Source of the DNA: PWQG01 sp050486205
Lineage (GTDB): Bacteria; Pseudomonadota; Gammaproteobacteria; Pseudomonadales; Pseudohongiellaceae
DNA length: 64,000 bases
Reading direction: 5' to 3'
Assembly: GCA_050486205.1 (NCBI GenBank)
Contig: JBJHCW010000001.1
Coordinates: forward strand, 434,001 to 498,000
Shown: positions 35,652 through 43,356 of the stretch, in pieces
Layout: every line of letters begins with the position of its first letter
How positions within the stretch are numbered: position 1 is the stretch's first letter
The notes under the pieces: model-generated
Told to the model about the DNA's origin: nothing
Databases searched by the model: none
What the model saw: only the letters and a program-made list of their open reading frames with translations
Position numbers and translations under genes: made by a program

Positions 35652-36332
35652 TCAATCCTGGCTGTCATCCCCGAAAAGAGCGCCACGCTCTTCGGGCGTC
35701 ACTGCGGTATCCAATGCAGAATCCGCCGGGGCACAGACACGATTCTTGCCATCGGCCTTGGCCTTGAGCAACTGCCTGTCGGCTGCATCGATGAACTCGC
35801 GCGCGCTTCGGGTATCATTCAGGCTGAAAACATCCACGCCACAGCTTACCGTCACGGTGACAGGGCCGTCGTCACTCAGGGTGCTTGTTGCAGCAACCGC
35901 TTCACGCAATCGACCAGCCAGTGCCGCTGCGCTGGACAGGGATGTATCAGGCAGAATGATGACAAACTCCTCACCACCGTAACGGCACGGCACATCCAGC
36001 TTGCGCAGAGCGCCCTTGAGGACGTTGGCCACCATCACCAGTACCTGATTGCCGAATTCATGGCCCAGCTCGTCGTTGGTCCGTTTGAAATCGTCAATAT
36101 CCACTATCACCAGGCTCACCGGTTTGCCGCTGCGGCGGGTACGTTCCATCTCCACGTCGAGTGAGTACATGAAATGGCGAAAGTTGTTCAGCCCGGTCAA
36201 CTCGTCAGTGATGACCAGCTCGGACAGCACATTCACAGTCGTGCGTAACTGCTCCAGTTCATCAGCATACAGACAGTCCCCGGCCAGGTCGGGACAACGT
36301 GCCTCTGCGTACTCCTGCCTGGTATCTGTCAC
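35652..36332 (-). CDS. Diguanylate cyclase (GGDEF domain, active-site GGEEF)
   Basis: A 226-residue protein with a short N-terminal part and a GGDEF domain. TDELTGLNNFRHF starts the domain, DIDDFKRTNDELGHEFG carries the metal Asp, and RYGGEEF is the active loop. The inhibition site RxxD is present (RKLD, five residues before GGEEF), so product feedback is likely. No transmembrane helix or sensor domain is visible; about 30 residues of coiled-coil-like N-terminus (LEQLRTTVNVLSELV) may allow dimerisation. It makes cyclic di-GMP. Confidence 0.93.
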   Translation of the reverse strand: MTDTRQEYAEARCPDLAGDCLYADELEQLRTTVNVLSELVITDELTGLNNFRHFMYSLDVEMERTRRSGKPVSLVIVDIDDFKRTNDELGHEFGNQVLVMVANVLKGALRKLDVPCRYGGEEFVIILPDTSLSSAAALAGRLREAVAATSTLSDDGPVTVTVSCGVDVFSLNDTRSAREFIDAADRQLLKAKADGKNRVCAPADSALDTAVTPEERGALFGDDSQD

Positions 36333-36361
36333 GGCTGCCGATTACCCCATCTGGTGTTCGT

Positions 36362-37078
36362 TCAAGCGAACAGTTCGCTGAAAAAATTCGACAGCGCGAT
36401 CTCTGCACGACGATTGGCGGCCTCATTGTAGACCGTCCCAAAGGCGGGATTATTCGCCGCAGGGTTGGTGAAAGCGTGTGTTGTCCTGCCATACACATGA
36501 ACCTGCCAATCCACCTGCGCATCCGTCATCTCGGTCTCAAAGGCAAGCACCTGTTCCGGCGTAACCATCGGATCATCGTGACCATGCAGACACAGAACCT
36601 TCGCGTGAATATCGGCGTTGGGCACATCGCCCTGGCCCAGCAGGCCATGCACACTTGCCACACCCTTGACATCAGCACCGGCGCGCGCCAACTCCAGCAC
36701 CGCCATGCCGCCGAAGCAGTAACCCATGGCAGCTACGTTATCCGCGTCTACGCGACCCTGCGAACGGACAGTGGTCAGCGCTGCCTGCATACGACGCCTC
36801 AGCAGCGCACGATTCTCAACAAACGGGGTGATCAGGGCCGAATTACCTTCTATGTCACCGTCCTTGCCGAACACACCCTTGCCGAACACATCCAGTGCAA
36901 AACCTACATAACCCAGCTCAGCCATGCGTTCGGCGCCAGCGCACGCATAGTCGCGCCGGCCAGTCCAGTCATGGGCAACCAGTACCGCAGGGCGCTTTTC
37001 CGAGGCCGCCTCATCATAGGCCAGATAAGCCTCAAGCACCGTGTCACCGTCATGGTACTCGATGTACTCGGTTTTCAT
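36362..37078 (-). CDS. Dienelactone hydrolase family protein
   Basis: A 238-residue alpha/beta hydrolase with the Cys nucleophile in GYCFGG, Asp in LHGHDDP and His in RTTHAF, as in dienelactone hydrolases. The family also includes other carboxylic ester and lactone hydrolases, so substrate is open. The ATG overlaps the stop of the upstream peroxiredoxin by one base (TAATG), implying translational coupling. The pair may handle reactive or oxidised compounds. Confidence 0.88.
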   Translation of the reverse strand: MKTEYIEYHDGDTVLEAYLAYDEAASEKRPAVLVAHDWTGRRDYACAGAERMAELGYVGFALDVFGKGVFGKDGDIEGNSALITPFVENRALLRRRMQAALTTVRSQGRVDADNVAAMGYCFGGMAVLELARAGADVKGVASVHGLLGQGDVPNADIHAKVLCLHGHDDPMVTPEQVLAFETEMTDAQVDWQVHVYGRTTHAFTNPAANNPAFGTVYNEAANRRAEIALSNFFSELFA

Positions 37079-37560
37079 TACAGCTGCTCCAGGATCTTTT
37101 CAGCTGAACTCACATCAATTCCGCTGCCCGGCTCCACAGCCAGGTGTGTGACCTTGCCGTCCTCAACAATCATGGCCAGACGCTGGCAGCGGGTTCCCAT
37201 ACCAAAACCGCTGGCATCCAGCTCCATCCCGATTGCCTTGGTGAACTCGGCATTGCCGTCGGCCAGCATGAGAATCTCTTCGGCGTTCTGAGACTTACCC
37301 CAGGCGTCCATCACAAACACATCATTGACCGCCACACAGGCAATGGTATCCACGCCTTTTGCCCTGATCTTGTCAGCATTGACCACAAAGCCCGGCAGGT
37401 GAGTGACGGTGCAGCCCGGCGTGAAAGCACCAGGGACGGCAAACAGGACGACCTTCTTGCCACTGAACACCTCTTCGGTAGTGATGTTCTCGGGACCGTC
37501 CTCGCCCATGGTCTTGAATGTTGCTGCAGGTAGCTTGTCGCCTTGTTTCAGACTCATCAT
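37078..37560 (-). CDS. Peroxiredoxin, Prx5 type
   Basis: A 160-residue peroxiredoxin. The active site FAVPGAFTPGCTVTHLPGF near residue 48 has the peroxidatic Cys with Thr and Pro before it, and FGMGTRCQRLAM supplies the Arg of the catalytic site; the spacing is that of the Prx5/AhpE-like group. It reduces alkyl hydroperoxides in the cytoplasm. Two adjacent Mets start the protein. It is the first gene of a pair with the dienelactone hydrolase. Confidence 0.92.
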   Translation of the reverse strand: MMSLKQGDKLPAATFKTMGEDGPENITTEEVFSGKKVVLFAVPGAFTPGCTVTHLPGFVVNADKIRAKGVDTIACVAVNDVFVMDAWGKSQNAEEILMLADGNAEFTKAIGMELDASGFGMGTRCQRLAMIVEDGKVTHLAVEPGSGIDVSSAEKILEQL

Positions 37561-37674
37561 AAACCTCGTTCAGTAGTTGGAATTTGCCTTCGATAGTAAC
37601 AGAATTACGTTCCAGTGTGACCAATGCCGGAAACCGGCCCTGATCACCCGACCAACCTGACCAGGCCTGGCCCC

Positions 37675-38484
37675 ATGGATGAAACCTTTTTCTCGCTGCC
37701 CAGGGTTTTCTGGACGCTGCTGTCGCCGGACAGCCTGTTGCTTGTCCTTGTCGTGCTGGCATGGGTGGCACTGCTGCTGGGCTGGCGCCGTATGGCCACT
37801 CGTCTGCTGACGCTAATCACCCTGCCACTGCTGGTGCTGGCGTTTTTCCCGGTTGGTGAGTGGCTGTTGCTGCCGCTGGAGACCCGCTTCGAATCACAAC
37901 CGGCACTGCCCGATCATGTGGATGGTGTCATTGTTCTGGGCGGCGCTACCGACCCGCTGCGCAGCGCCCTCTGGCAGCAGCCGCAATTGAATGAGAGCGC
38001 GGACCGGATCACCACAATGCTTGCCCTGAGCCAACGTTTTCCGGAAGCCATGGCGATATTCTCCGGCGGAACCGGTTCGCTGGCCTACCCGGCGCTGCGC
38101 GAAGCCTACCTGATGCCGGTGCTGATCAATGCAATGGGGTTCGCACCGGACCGCTTCCTGTTTGAGGCCGAATCACGCAACACCGGGGAAAACGTGCGTT
38201 TCAGCAAGGTTCTGGCCTCGCCACAAGCGGATGAAACCTGGGTACTGGTCACCTCTGCGTTTCACATGCCACGCGCCGTCGGTGTATTCTGCGCACAGGA
38301 CTGGCCTGTTGTGCCCTGGCCAGTGGATCACCGCACGCATCCCGGGCACCTGCTGTCACCCCGACTGAGCCTGTCGGACAATCTGGCCGGACTGAGACTT
38401 GCACTTCGCGAGTGGGCGGCAATCGGGGTTTACAGGGCTACCGGGCGTAGCGCCGGACTATTGCCCCAGGGAGGCTGCCGTTGA
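37675..38484 (+). CDS. DUF218 (YdcF/ElyC-type) membrane protein
   Basis: A 269-residue inner-membrane protein. Two hydrophobic helices (DSLLLVLVVLAWVALLLG and LLTLITLPLLVLAFFPVG) lead into a DUF218 domain: GVIVLGGAT, then AIFSGGTG, SRNTGENVRF and VTSAFHMPRA. Members include ElyC, tied to envelope polysaccharide metabolism. The ATG at 37675 fits the usual family start; the frame also offers 37624. Its last 27 bases overlap the convergent protease gene. Confidence 0.85.
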   Translation: MDETFFSLPRVFWTLLSPDSLLLVLVVLAWVALLLGWRRMATRLLTLITLPLLVLAFFPVGEWLLLPLETRFESQPALPDHVDGVIVLGGATDPLRSALWQQPQLNESADRITTMLALSQRFPEAMAIFSGGTGSLAYPALREAYLMPVLINAMGFAPDRFLFEAESRNTGENVRFSKVLASPQADETWVLVTSAFHMPRAVGVFCAQDWPVVPWPVDHRTHPGHLLSPRLSLSDNLAGLRLALREWAAIGVYRATGRSAGLLPQGGCR

Positions 38485-39381
38485 AGTGACTTCCGGGACA
38501 CTGTCTTGTGTGGCATGGTCTTCTGAAACAGTCTGCTCGATCCAGGCCAGGTGGCGGGACAGGCGCTCGTAAACAAATTCAGCACCGTACAGGCCCTGTC
38601 GGGGACCACTTTCTGGCCCGTTCACCTCACCAACGGCCACACCTGCAATGGCATACCCGTCATCGCTGCGAATCAGCGCGGGACCGCCGCTGTCTCCGAG
38701 CCCCGGCACACCTTCAAATGGCAGCGCCGCACTGTCTGACTGGCGCGGGTCATCAAACACAAATCGCAGCCTCAGATCCGCCTCAACAACTGTGTTGTGA
38801 GCAAAGCGGAATCGTCCATCATCCAGGTATCGCCCGCCACGCCCCAGGCCGTGGAAACCCCAGCCGAGAAAGGTCACCACCTGCCCCAACTCATCGTGAT
38901 TGCGATAAAGCGGCATCGGTCTGGGCACCTGCAGCGGCTTCTCCAGGCGCAGCAGCGCCAGATCCACATCAGGCCCCTTGCCTGCCGGAGCTTCAGGGTA
39001 ATACGGATGCCAGTGAACCCGGGTTATTGCCGCCGATTGACCAGCAATAGTCACCGGGTAACGACCCTCTGCCTCGAGCGTGTCAAGCAATGGCGTTTCA
39101 TGGGTACAATGTGCGGCAGTTATGGCCCATTCCGGGGTAATCAGCGTCGCCACACAGACACGTCGATGCTGATTGCGATGCAGGTAGAATACTGACGGGT
39201 AGTCGGCTTCATTGGCCACGTAGCGGGTATATCCGGTATCATGCCGGATCAGAATCGCCTGCGCAGTCCCCGCCACGGTCAACAACAAAAGCAGCAGACC
39301 CGCCAAAAGCGCAAGTACCGGCGTCTGGCCAGGCCTACGCCCTGGGTCAGGGGTTGCGGGATGTCTCGTGTTTACTGTCAT
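38458..39381 (-). CDS. Trypsin-like serine protease, exported
   Basis: A 307-residue protein with a signal or anchor helix (VLALLAGLLLLLLTVAGTAQA) and a chymotrypsin-fold domain. The triad is complete: His in ITAAHCTH, Asp in PDVDLALLRL, Ser in LGDSGGPAL. It should act in the periplasm or outside the cell. Specificity is unknown. The long N-terminal stretch before the helix is Pro/Arg rich. Its stop region overlaps the end of the DUF218 gene by 27 bases. Confidence 0.9.
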   Translation of the reverse strand: MTVNTRHPATPDPGRRPGQTPVLALLAGLLLLLLTVAGTAQAILIRHDTGYTRYVANEADYPSVFYLHRNQHRRVCVATLITPEWAITAAHCTHETPLLDTLEAEGRYPVTIAGQSAAITRVHWHPYYPEAPAGKGPDVDLALLRLEKPLQVPRPMPLYRNHDELGQVVTFLGWGFHGLGRGGRYLDDGRFRFAHNTVVEADLRLRFVFDDPRQSDSAALPFEGVPGLGDSGGPALIRSDDGYAIAGVAVGEVNGPESGPRQGLYGAEFVYERLSRHLAWIEQTVSEDHATQDSVPEVTSTAASLGQ

Positions 39382-39420
39382 TCAATGTACAAATCAAGGT
39401 GCGAATCAAAGGTGCAAATC

Positions 39421-39588
39421 ATGAACCAGCAGCAGAACAAACCCGCCGGGCGGGAATACGAGCGCTCCGGACTCTACCCCAAGAACGGCAAACCCTTCCG
39501 GGTGATTGCGCTGCTTGGCGTCATTGTTGCGGTGATCGTGGCATTGGCCGGGATATCAGCATTGGTTGACATGCTTATCGCCTATTGA
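39421..39588 (+). CDS. Small single-helix membrane protein
   Basis: A 55-residue protein: charged N-terminus (QQNKPAGREYERSG), then a helix (VIALLGVIVAVIVALAGISAL). Its upstream region holds a repeated sequence AATCAAAGGTGC-like twice (39392-39417), each carrying an AGGTG that may serve as a ribosome-binding site. No family recognised; it would insert in the inner membrane with N-terminus inside or outside. The sequence looks protein-like but is short, so confidence is moderate. Confidence 0.6.
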   Translation: MNQQQNKPAGREYERSGLYPKNGKPFRVIALLGVIVAVIVALAGISALVDMLIAY

Positions 39589-39626
39589 CGCCTGCTGGCA
39601 AGGGGAGGCAGCCCACAGTTTCTGCC

Positions 39627-39812
39627 CTAGCCTTTTTCCCTGAAACGCCCAGGCCTCAGATTGGGGCGCTCACGTTTTTTGCCCACTGTTTTCACAATCT
39701 GGAACAGCCGGAACACCAGCACGATGATGGCCAGCACAATAAATACCAGAATTGAGATGACCAGCCACTGCTCGTGTGACCACGTTGCCGGATTCATCGT
39801 CACTTCTTCCAT
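39627..39812 (-). CDS. Small single-helix membrane protein with basic tail
   Basis: A 61-residue protein with one long helix (WLVISILVFIVLAIIVLVF) and a strongly basic cytoplasmic tail (KKRERPNLRPGRFREKG), giving a typical positive-inside topology. It converges with the 55-residue membrane protein gene next to it. No family recognised. ATG 39812 or the second Met (position 6) may start it. Confidence 0.6.
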   Translation of the reverse strand: MEEVTMNPATWSHEQWLVISILVFIVLAIIVLVFRLFQIVKTVGKKRERPNLRPGRFREKG

Positions 39813-40131
39813 ACCTAGCCTCTCTTTCTATTGAGCTATTAAGCTATTCAGCTCTCCAGCCCTTCAGCTCTTTCAAGCCCGGACCCAATTCGGCCCGATT
39901 CAATTCAACCCGTTGCCGATCCAGCCGGTTTTTCGGGAAATGAACGCAACATTATGCGTCAAACAGCCACAGATTTACAGGGCACCGGCGCACGGCAAGG
40001 CAACCGGCGCCACACGTCAGCCTCCCGCAGCGTCGTCATCACACCGCTTCAGAGGCTTCCGGATTCAATTTTTTTCCGCAGCTGCCGTTAAACCGGACAA
40101 CAGACCCGTTTGACAGGAAGAATCTACCGCC
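39813..40131. other. 319-bp gap: CT-rich micro-repeat and cheW leader, no gene supported
   Basis: The first part (39829-39880) is a run of related hexamers, GAGCTATT, AAGCTATT and CAGCTCT repeated with variation. The rest is unremarkable. The only open frame (39913-40113) shows no protein-like pattern. The cheW ribosome-binding site AGGAAG lies at its end. No clear promoter is visible. Confidence 0.5.
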
Positions 40132-40611
40132 ATGGCTGACGCTGCAATTGCACTGGACAACCGGTCGCCGGATACCGACGACATCAATATACCACTGGTA
40201 AAATACGTCACCTTCTCGCTGGGCGAGGAGCTGTACGCGGTCGGTGCCGCCTCGGTAAACGAGGTGCTTCGTTATACCGAGATAACACCCGTACCAGGCG
40301 CGCCAGGCTTTGTACTCGGCATCATCAATCTGCGCGGTGACGTGGTAACCGTAGTGGACGCTCGCAGCATTTTTGGGCTACCACCTCACCAGGTCGACAA
40401 CCAGTCCCGCATTGTGGTTGTGGAAGTGGAAGACTATCTGGTTGGTGTTCTGGTGGACCGGGTGTCCGCGGTAGTGGATTTGCGTGAAAACGAGATGGAA
40501 ATTTCGCCAAAAACCGGCAGCGAGAAAGCAACCCAGTTTATTCAGGGCGTCTACAACGAGGACGATGAGCTGCTGATACTCGTCGATTTCAGCCAACTGG
40601 CACAGCTGTAA
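40132..40611 (+). CDS. CheW-like chemotaxis coupling protein
   Basis: A 159-residue protein consisting of one CheW domain: KYVTFSLGEELYAVGAASVNEVLRY at the start, PGAPGFVLGIINLRGDVVTVVD in the middle and VDRVSAVVDLRENEM later. CheW links receptors to the CheA kinase. No cheA, receptor or flagellar gene lies nearby; an orphan CheW may serve another chemosensory array. The mpl gene converges with it 13 bases after its stop. Confidence 0.88.
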   Translation: MADAAIALDNRSPDTDDINIPLVKYVTFSLGEELYAVGAASVNEVLRYTEITPVPGAPGFVLGIINLRGDVVTVVDARSIFGLPPHQVDNQSRIVVVEVEDYLVGVLVDRVSAVVDLRENEMEISPKTGSEKATQFIQGVYNEDDELLILVDFSQLAQL

Positions 40612-40624
40612 ACACCCTGCGCGG

Positions 40625-42016
40625 TCATTTCTGCGACTGTTCGATGGCAGTGAGCAGCCGCTGATGAATGCCATCAAATCCACCATTGCTCATGATCACG
40701 ATGTGATCACCGTAACGGCAGTGCGAAACCAGATACTGGATGATGGCCGAGGTATCATCATAGACCAGTGCCGACGCATTGGACTGCTGGACCAGCGCAT
40801 GCAGATCAATGGCTTCCCCTGGCGGCTGCAACCAGAGACTGATGTCTGCCCGGGCACAGGACGACAACAGGCGCTGCTGATGTACCCCCATTTTCATGGT
40901 ATTCGAGCGGGGTTCCACGACCGCGATCAGGCGCTGCGGCTCACTGGCTTCACCTAACCGGGCCGCCATCGCCGCCAGTGTGGCCTCAATGGCCGTGGGG
41001 TGATGCGCAAAGTCATCGTAGACACGGATGCCGGCAATATCACCGCGCAGCTCAAGCCGGCGCTTCACACCCCGGAAGTCTGCCAACGCTTCGGCCGCCA
41101 CGTCCAGGGTAATGCCAACGTGCCGAGCGGCCGCCACCGCAGCCAGTGCATTGCTGACATTGTGTGTGCCCAACAGATCCCACGACACATCCGCTGAAAG
41201 CAAGCGCTCACTCTCCCGTAACAATATGGTGAACCGGCTGCCATCTTCAACTTGCATTACCGCCTGCCAATGCGCCTGGGCATTGGCCAGCGTGAAGCGC
41301 TGCAAGGCACTCCAGCACCCCTGGCCCAGAACAGCGTCGATAGCCTCATCCTGCGCCGGCGCAATGATCAGGCCACCGGACGGAACGGTTCGTACAAGAT
41401 GATGAAACTGGCGCTGGATGGAGGCCAGATCGGGGAAGATGTCGGCATGATCGAATTCAAGATTGTTCAGGATGGCGGTTCGCGGCTTGTAGTGGACAAA
41501 CTTGGAGCGCTTGTCGAAGAAGGCACTGTCGTACTCATCGGCTTCGACCACAAAGAACGGCGACTCACCCAGACGCGCGGACACTGAAAAGTTCTCCATC
41601 ACCCCGCCAATGAGAAATCCGGGCTGCAGGCCAGCATACTCCAGAATCCAGGCAAGCATGGCACTGGTGGTGGTCTTGCCATGCGTGCCAGCCACAGCCA
41701 ATACCCACTTTTGTGGCAAAATGAACCTGGCCAGCCACTCAGGACCCGAGCAGTACTCCAGCCCCTTCTCCAGCACATACTCAACGGCCGGATTACCACG
41801 CGACAGTGCATTGCCAATCACTACCAGGTCGGGCGTGTCATGAAGATGCTCGGGAAGATAACCTTCACACAGCTCGATGCCCTGTTGCTCGAGTTGTGTA
41901 CTCATTGGCGGGTAAACATTGGCATCGCTGCCGCTGACGCGGTGGCCGGCCTCCCTGGCAAGCACAGCCAGGGATCCCATGAACGTGCCGCAGATGCCGA
42001 GCACATGTATATGCAT
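40625..42016 (-). CDS. mpl: UDP-N-acetylmuramate:L-alanyl-gamma-D-glutamyl-meso-diaminopimelate ligase
   Basis: A 463-residue Mur ligase. It begins MHIHVLGICGTFMGSLAVLAREAG, has the ATP loop VAGTHGKTTTSAMLAW near residue 115, VVEADEYDSAFFD, and HHPTAIEATLAAM in the third domain, as in Mpl rather than MurC. Mpl joins recycled murein tripeptide to UDP-MurNAc in peptidoglycan recycling. ATG 42016 has AGGAC seven bases upstream; a TTG directly before it is less likely. Diverges from the TIGR02444 gene across a symmetric promoter. Confidence 0.95.
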   Translation of the reverse strand: MHIHVLGICGTFMGSLAVLAREAGHRVSGSDANVYPPMSTQLEQQGIELCEGYLPEHLHDTPDLVVIGNALSRGNPAVEYVLEKGLEYCSGPEWLARFILPQKWVLAVAGTHGKTTTSAMLAWILEYAGLQPGFLIGGVMENFSVSARLGESPFFVVEADEYDSAFFDKRSKFVHYKPRTAILNNLEFDHADIFPDLASIQRQFHHLVRTVPSGGLIIAPAQDEAIDAVLGQGCWSALQRFTLANAQAHWQAVMQVEDGSRFTILLRESERLLSADVSWDLLGTHNVSNALAAVAAARHVGITLDVAAEALADFRGVKRRLELRGDIAGIRVYDDFAHHPTAIEATLAAMAARLGEASEPQRLIAVVEPRSNTMKMGVHQQRLLSSCARADISLWLQPPGEAIDLHALVQQSNASALVYDDTSAIIQYLVSHCRYGDHIVIMSNGGFDGIHQRLLTAIEQSQK

Positions 42017-42060
42017 CAAGTGTCCTGTGTCGCTTCAGCCCTTATGGGCCGATGTCACCA

Positions 42061-42084
42061 ATTATGCCACAGCTCTGGCATAAT
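42061..42084. promoter_or_regulatory. Near-perfect palindrome carrying extended -10 elements on both strands
   Basis: ATTATGCCA (42061-42069) is exactly reverse-complemented by TGGCATAAT (42076-42084), and the centre AGCT is also self-complementary, so only one base pair (42070/42075) breaks the 24-base symmetry. Each arm read outward is TGnCATAAT, an extended -10. The + copy ends 24 bases before the TIGR02444 start, the - copy 45 bases before mpl. Both genes may be driven from one symmetric promoter, or a dimeric regulator may bind here. Confidence 0.55.
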
Positions 42085-42107
42085 AGGATTCAGAGGTTTC
42101 AGACATC

Positions 42108-42647
42108 ATGAAAATCATAAGTCCTACAGAAAGTTTCTGGGATTTTTCCAACCACCTGTACCGTGAGCCCGGTGTTGAGCAGATCTGCCTGGAGATGCAG
42201 GACCAGGTCGGCGCCGACGTGAACATGATCCTGTTTGCCTGCTGGTATGGCGCTACACGCGGAAAATTGCCGCAACCGCTGTTCGAACGCGCACTGCAGT
42301 TTTCCAGCCAGTGGAACAACGCCATAACGAGCGCGTTGCGCCAGGGCCGGCGCTGGATGAAAGAAACGCCACCTGACACCAACGACCCCGATCTTCAGGC
42401 CCAATTCGTGTTGCTGCGCGAGGAGATCATCAAGGTGGAACTGCAGGCCGAACAGTTCCATGAGAACATGCTCGAATCACTGGTCACCGAACCGGCCAGC
42501 CGGCTGTCCGCATCCGAGCAGAGTGACGCCGCGTCATACAATCTCGAACACTATGCCCGGGACAACGGCCTGGACTTGAAGCGCTGCGCCGAGCCATTCC
42601 GGAAACTGGTGGCGAAGACACTTGACGCACTTGCCGAGACCGGTTGA
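42108..42647 (+). CDS. TIGR02444 family protein
   Basis: A 179-residue cytoplasmic protein of unknown function, widespread in gammaproteobacteria. FWDFSNHLYREPGVEQICLEMQD at the start and DVNMILFACWYG shortly after are the family marks; a helical body follows, with a second half that is more variable. AGAGG lies about ten bases before the ATG. It converges with ubiX with 31 bases between stops. Confidence 0.88.
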   Translation: MKIISPTESFWDFSNHLYREPGVEQICLEMQDQVGADVNMILFACWYGATRGKLPQPLFERALQFSSQWNNAITSALRQGRRWMKETPPDTNDPDLQAQFVLLREEIIKVELQAEQFHENMLESLVTEPASRLSASEQSDAASYNLEHYARDNGLDLKRCAEPFRKLVAKTLDALAETG

Positions 42648-42678
42648 GGGATTCATCCCGGCCCCGGCCTCACTCTGA

Positions 42679-43272
42679 TCAGTCTCGCGGTTCCAGTACA
42701 GCGCCCTGGCGACCTCCCTGCCAGCGCCGGACAATACCCGGATCAATATCAAACAGATCCAGGACCCGGCCAACACTGTGGTCCACCAGTTCATCCACAG
42801 ATGTCGGCCTGATGTACATTGCCGGCATGGGCGGGGCCACTACGGCGCCAAGCTGACAGGCTTTGAGCAGCAATTCACAGTGCCCTGCATGCAAGGGACT
42901 CTCGCGCGGCATCAACACCAGACGCCGCTGCTCCTTGAGCACCACATCTGCAGCACGCACCAGCAGGCTGTCCGCATAACCGTTAACAATCGCCGAGAGG
43001 GACTTCATGGAACAGGGCGCCACGACCATGCCATGCACACGAAACGACCCGCTGGCAATGGCTGCCGCCATATCCCTGTTGGAATGCACCACGTCTGCCA
43101 ATGCGTTGACTGCATCAGGATCATGGTCGGTTTCCAGCGCAATATTGAGCCGCGCCGACGATGTCATGACAAGGTGCGTCTCCACCTCCGGTTCGCCTTT
43201 CAGCACCTCCAGAAGCCTTATACCGTAAATCAGTCCACTGGCACCGGACATGCCGATGATCAAACGCTTCAT
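42679..43272 (-). CDS. ubiX: Flavin prenyltransferase UbiX
   Basis: A 197-residue flavoprotein. MKRLIIGMSGASGLIYGIRLLEVL at the start, IASGSFRVHGMVVAPCSMKSLSAI near residues 80-100 and PLHAGHCELLLKACQLGAV follow E. coli UbiX closely. It makes prenylated FMN for UbiD in ubiquinone synthesis. Start at 43272 matches the family; an ATG 24 bases upstream is in frame. Diverges from the PPi-PFK gene. Confidence 0.95.
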   Translation of the reverse strand: MKRLIIGMSGASGLIYGIRLLEVLKGEPEVETHLVMTSSARLNIALETDHDPDAVNALADVVHSNRDMAAAIASGSFRVHGMVVAPCSMKSLSAIVNGYADSLLVRAADVVLKEQRRLVLMPRESPLHAGHCELLLKACQLGAVVAPPMPAMYIRPTSVDELVDHSVGRVLDLFDIDPGIVRRWQGGRQGAVLEPRD

Positions 43273-43356
43273 ATAATTACCCGTTCCGATTGCCATGCCG
43301 TCAGTCAGTTTGTACCATTATGCCGCTAAAGCCCACCCCGTTACAGGTTCAACTGC

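Noticed and set aside
36299..37291. A 330-residue plus-strand open frame
   Set aside because: It is antisense to the dienelactone hydrolase and peroxiredoxin genes, which have full catalytic motifs and overlapping stop/start codons.
39829..39880. Hexamer repeats resembling a CRISPR or VNTR
   Set aside because: Units vary in length and sequence, with no spacers of equal size. It is only a short CT-rich micro-repeat.
39913..40113. A 66-residue plus-strand open frame before cheW
   Set aside because: Low-complexity composition, no plausible start signal and no pattern suggesting a protein.
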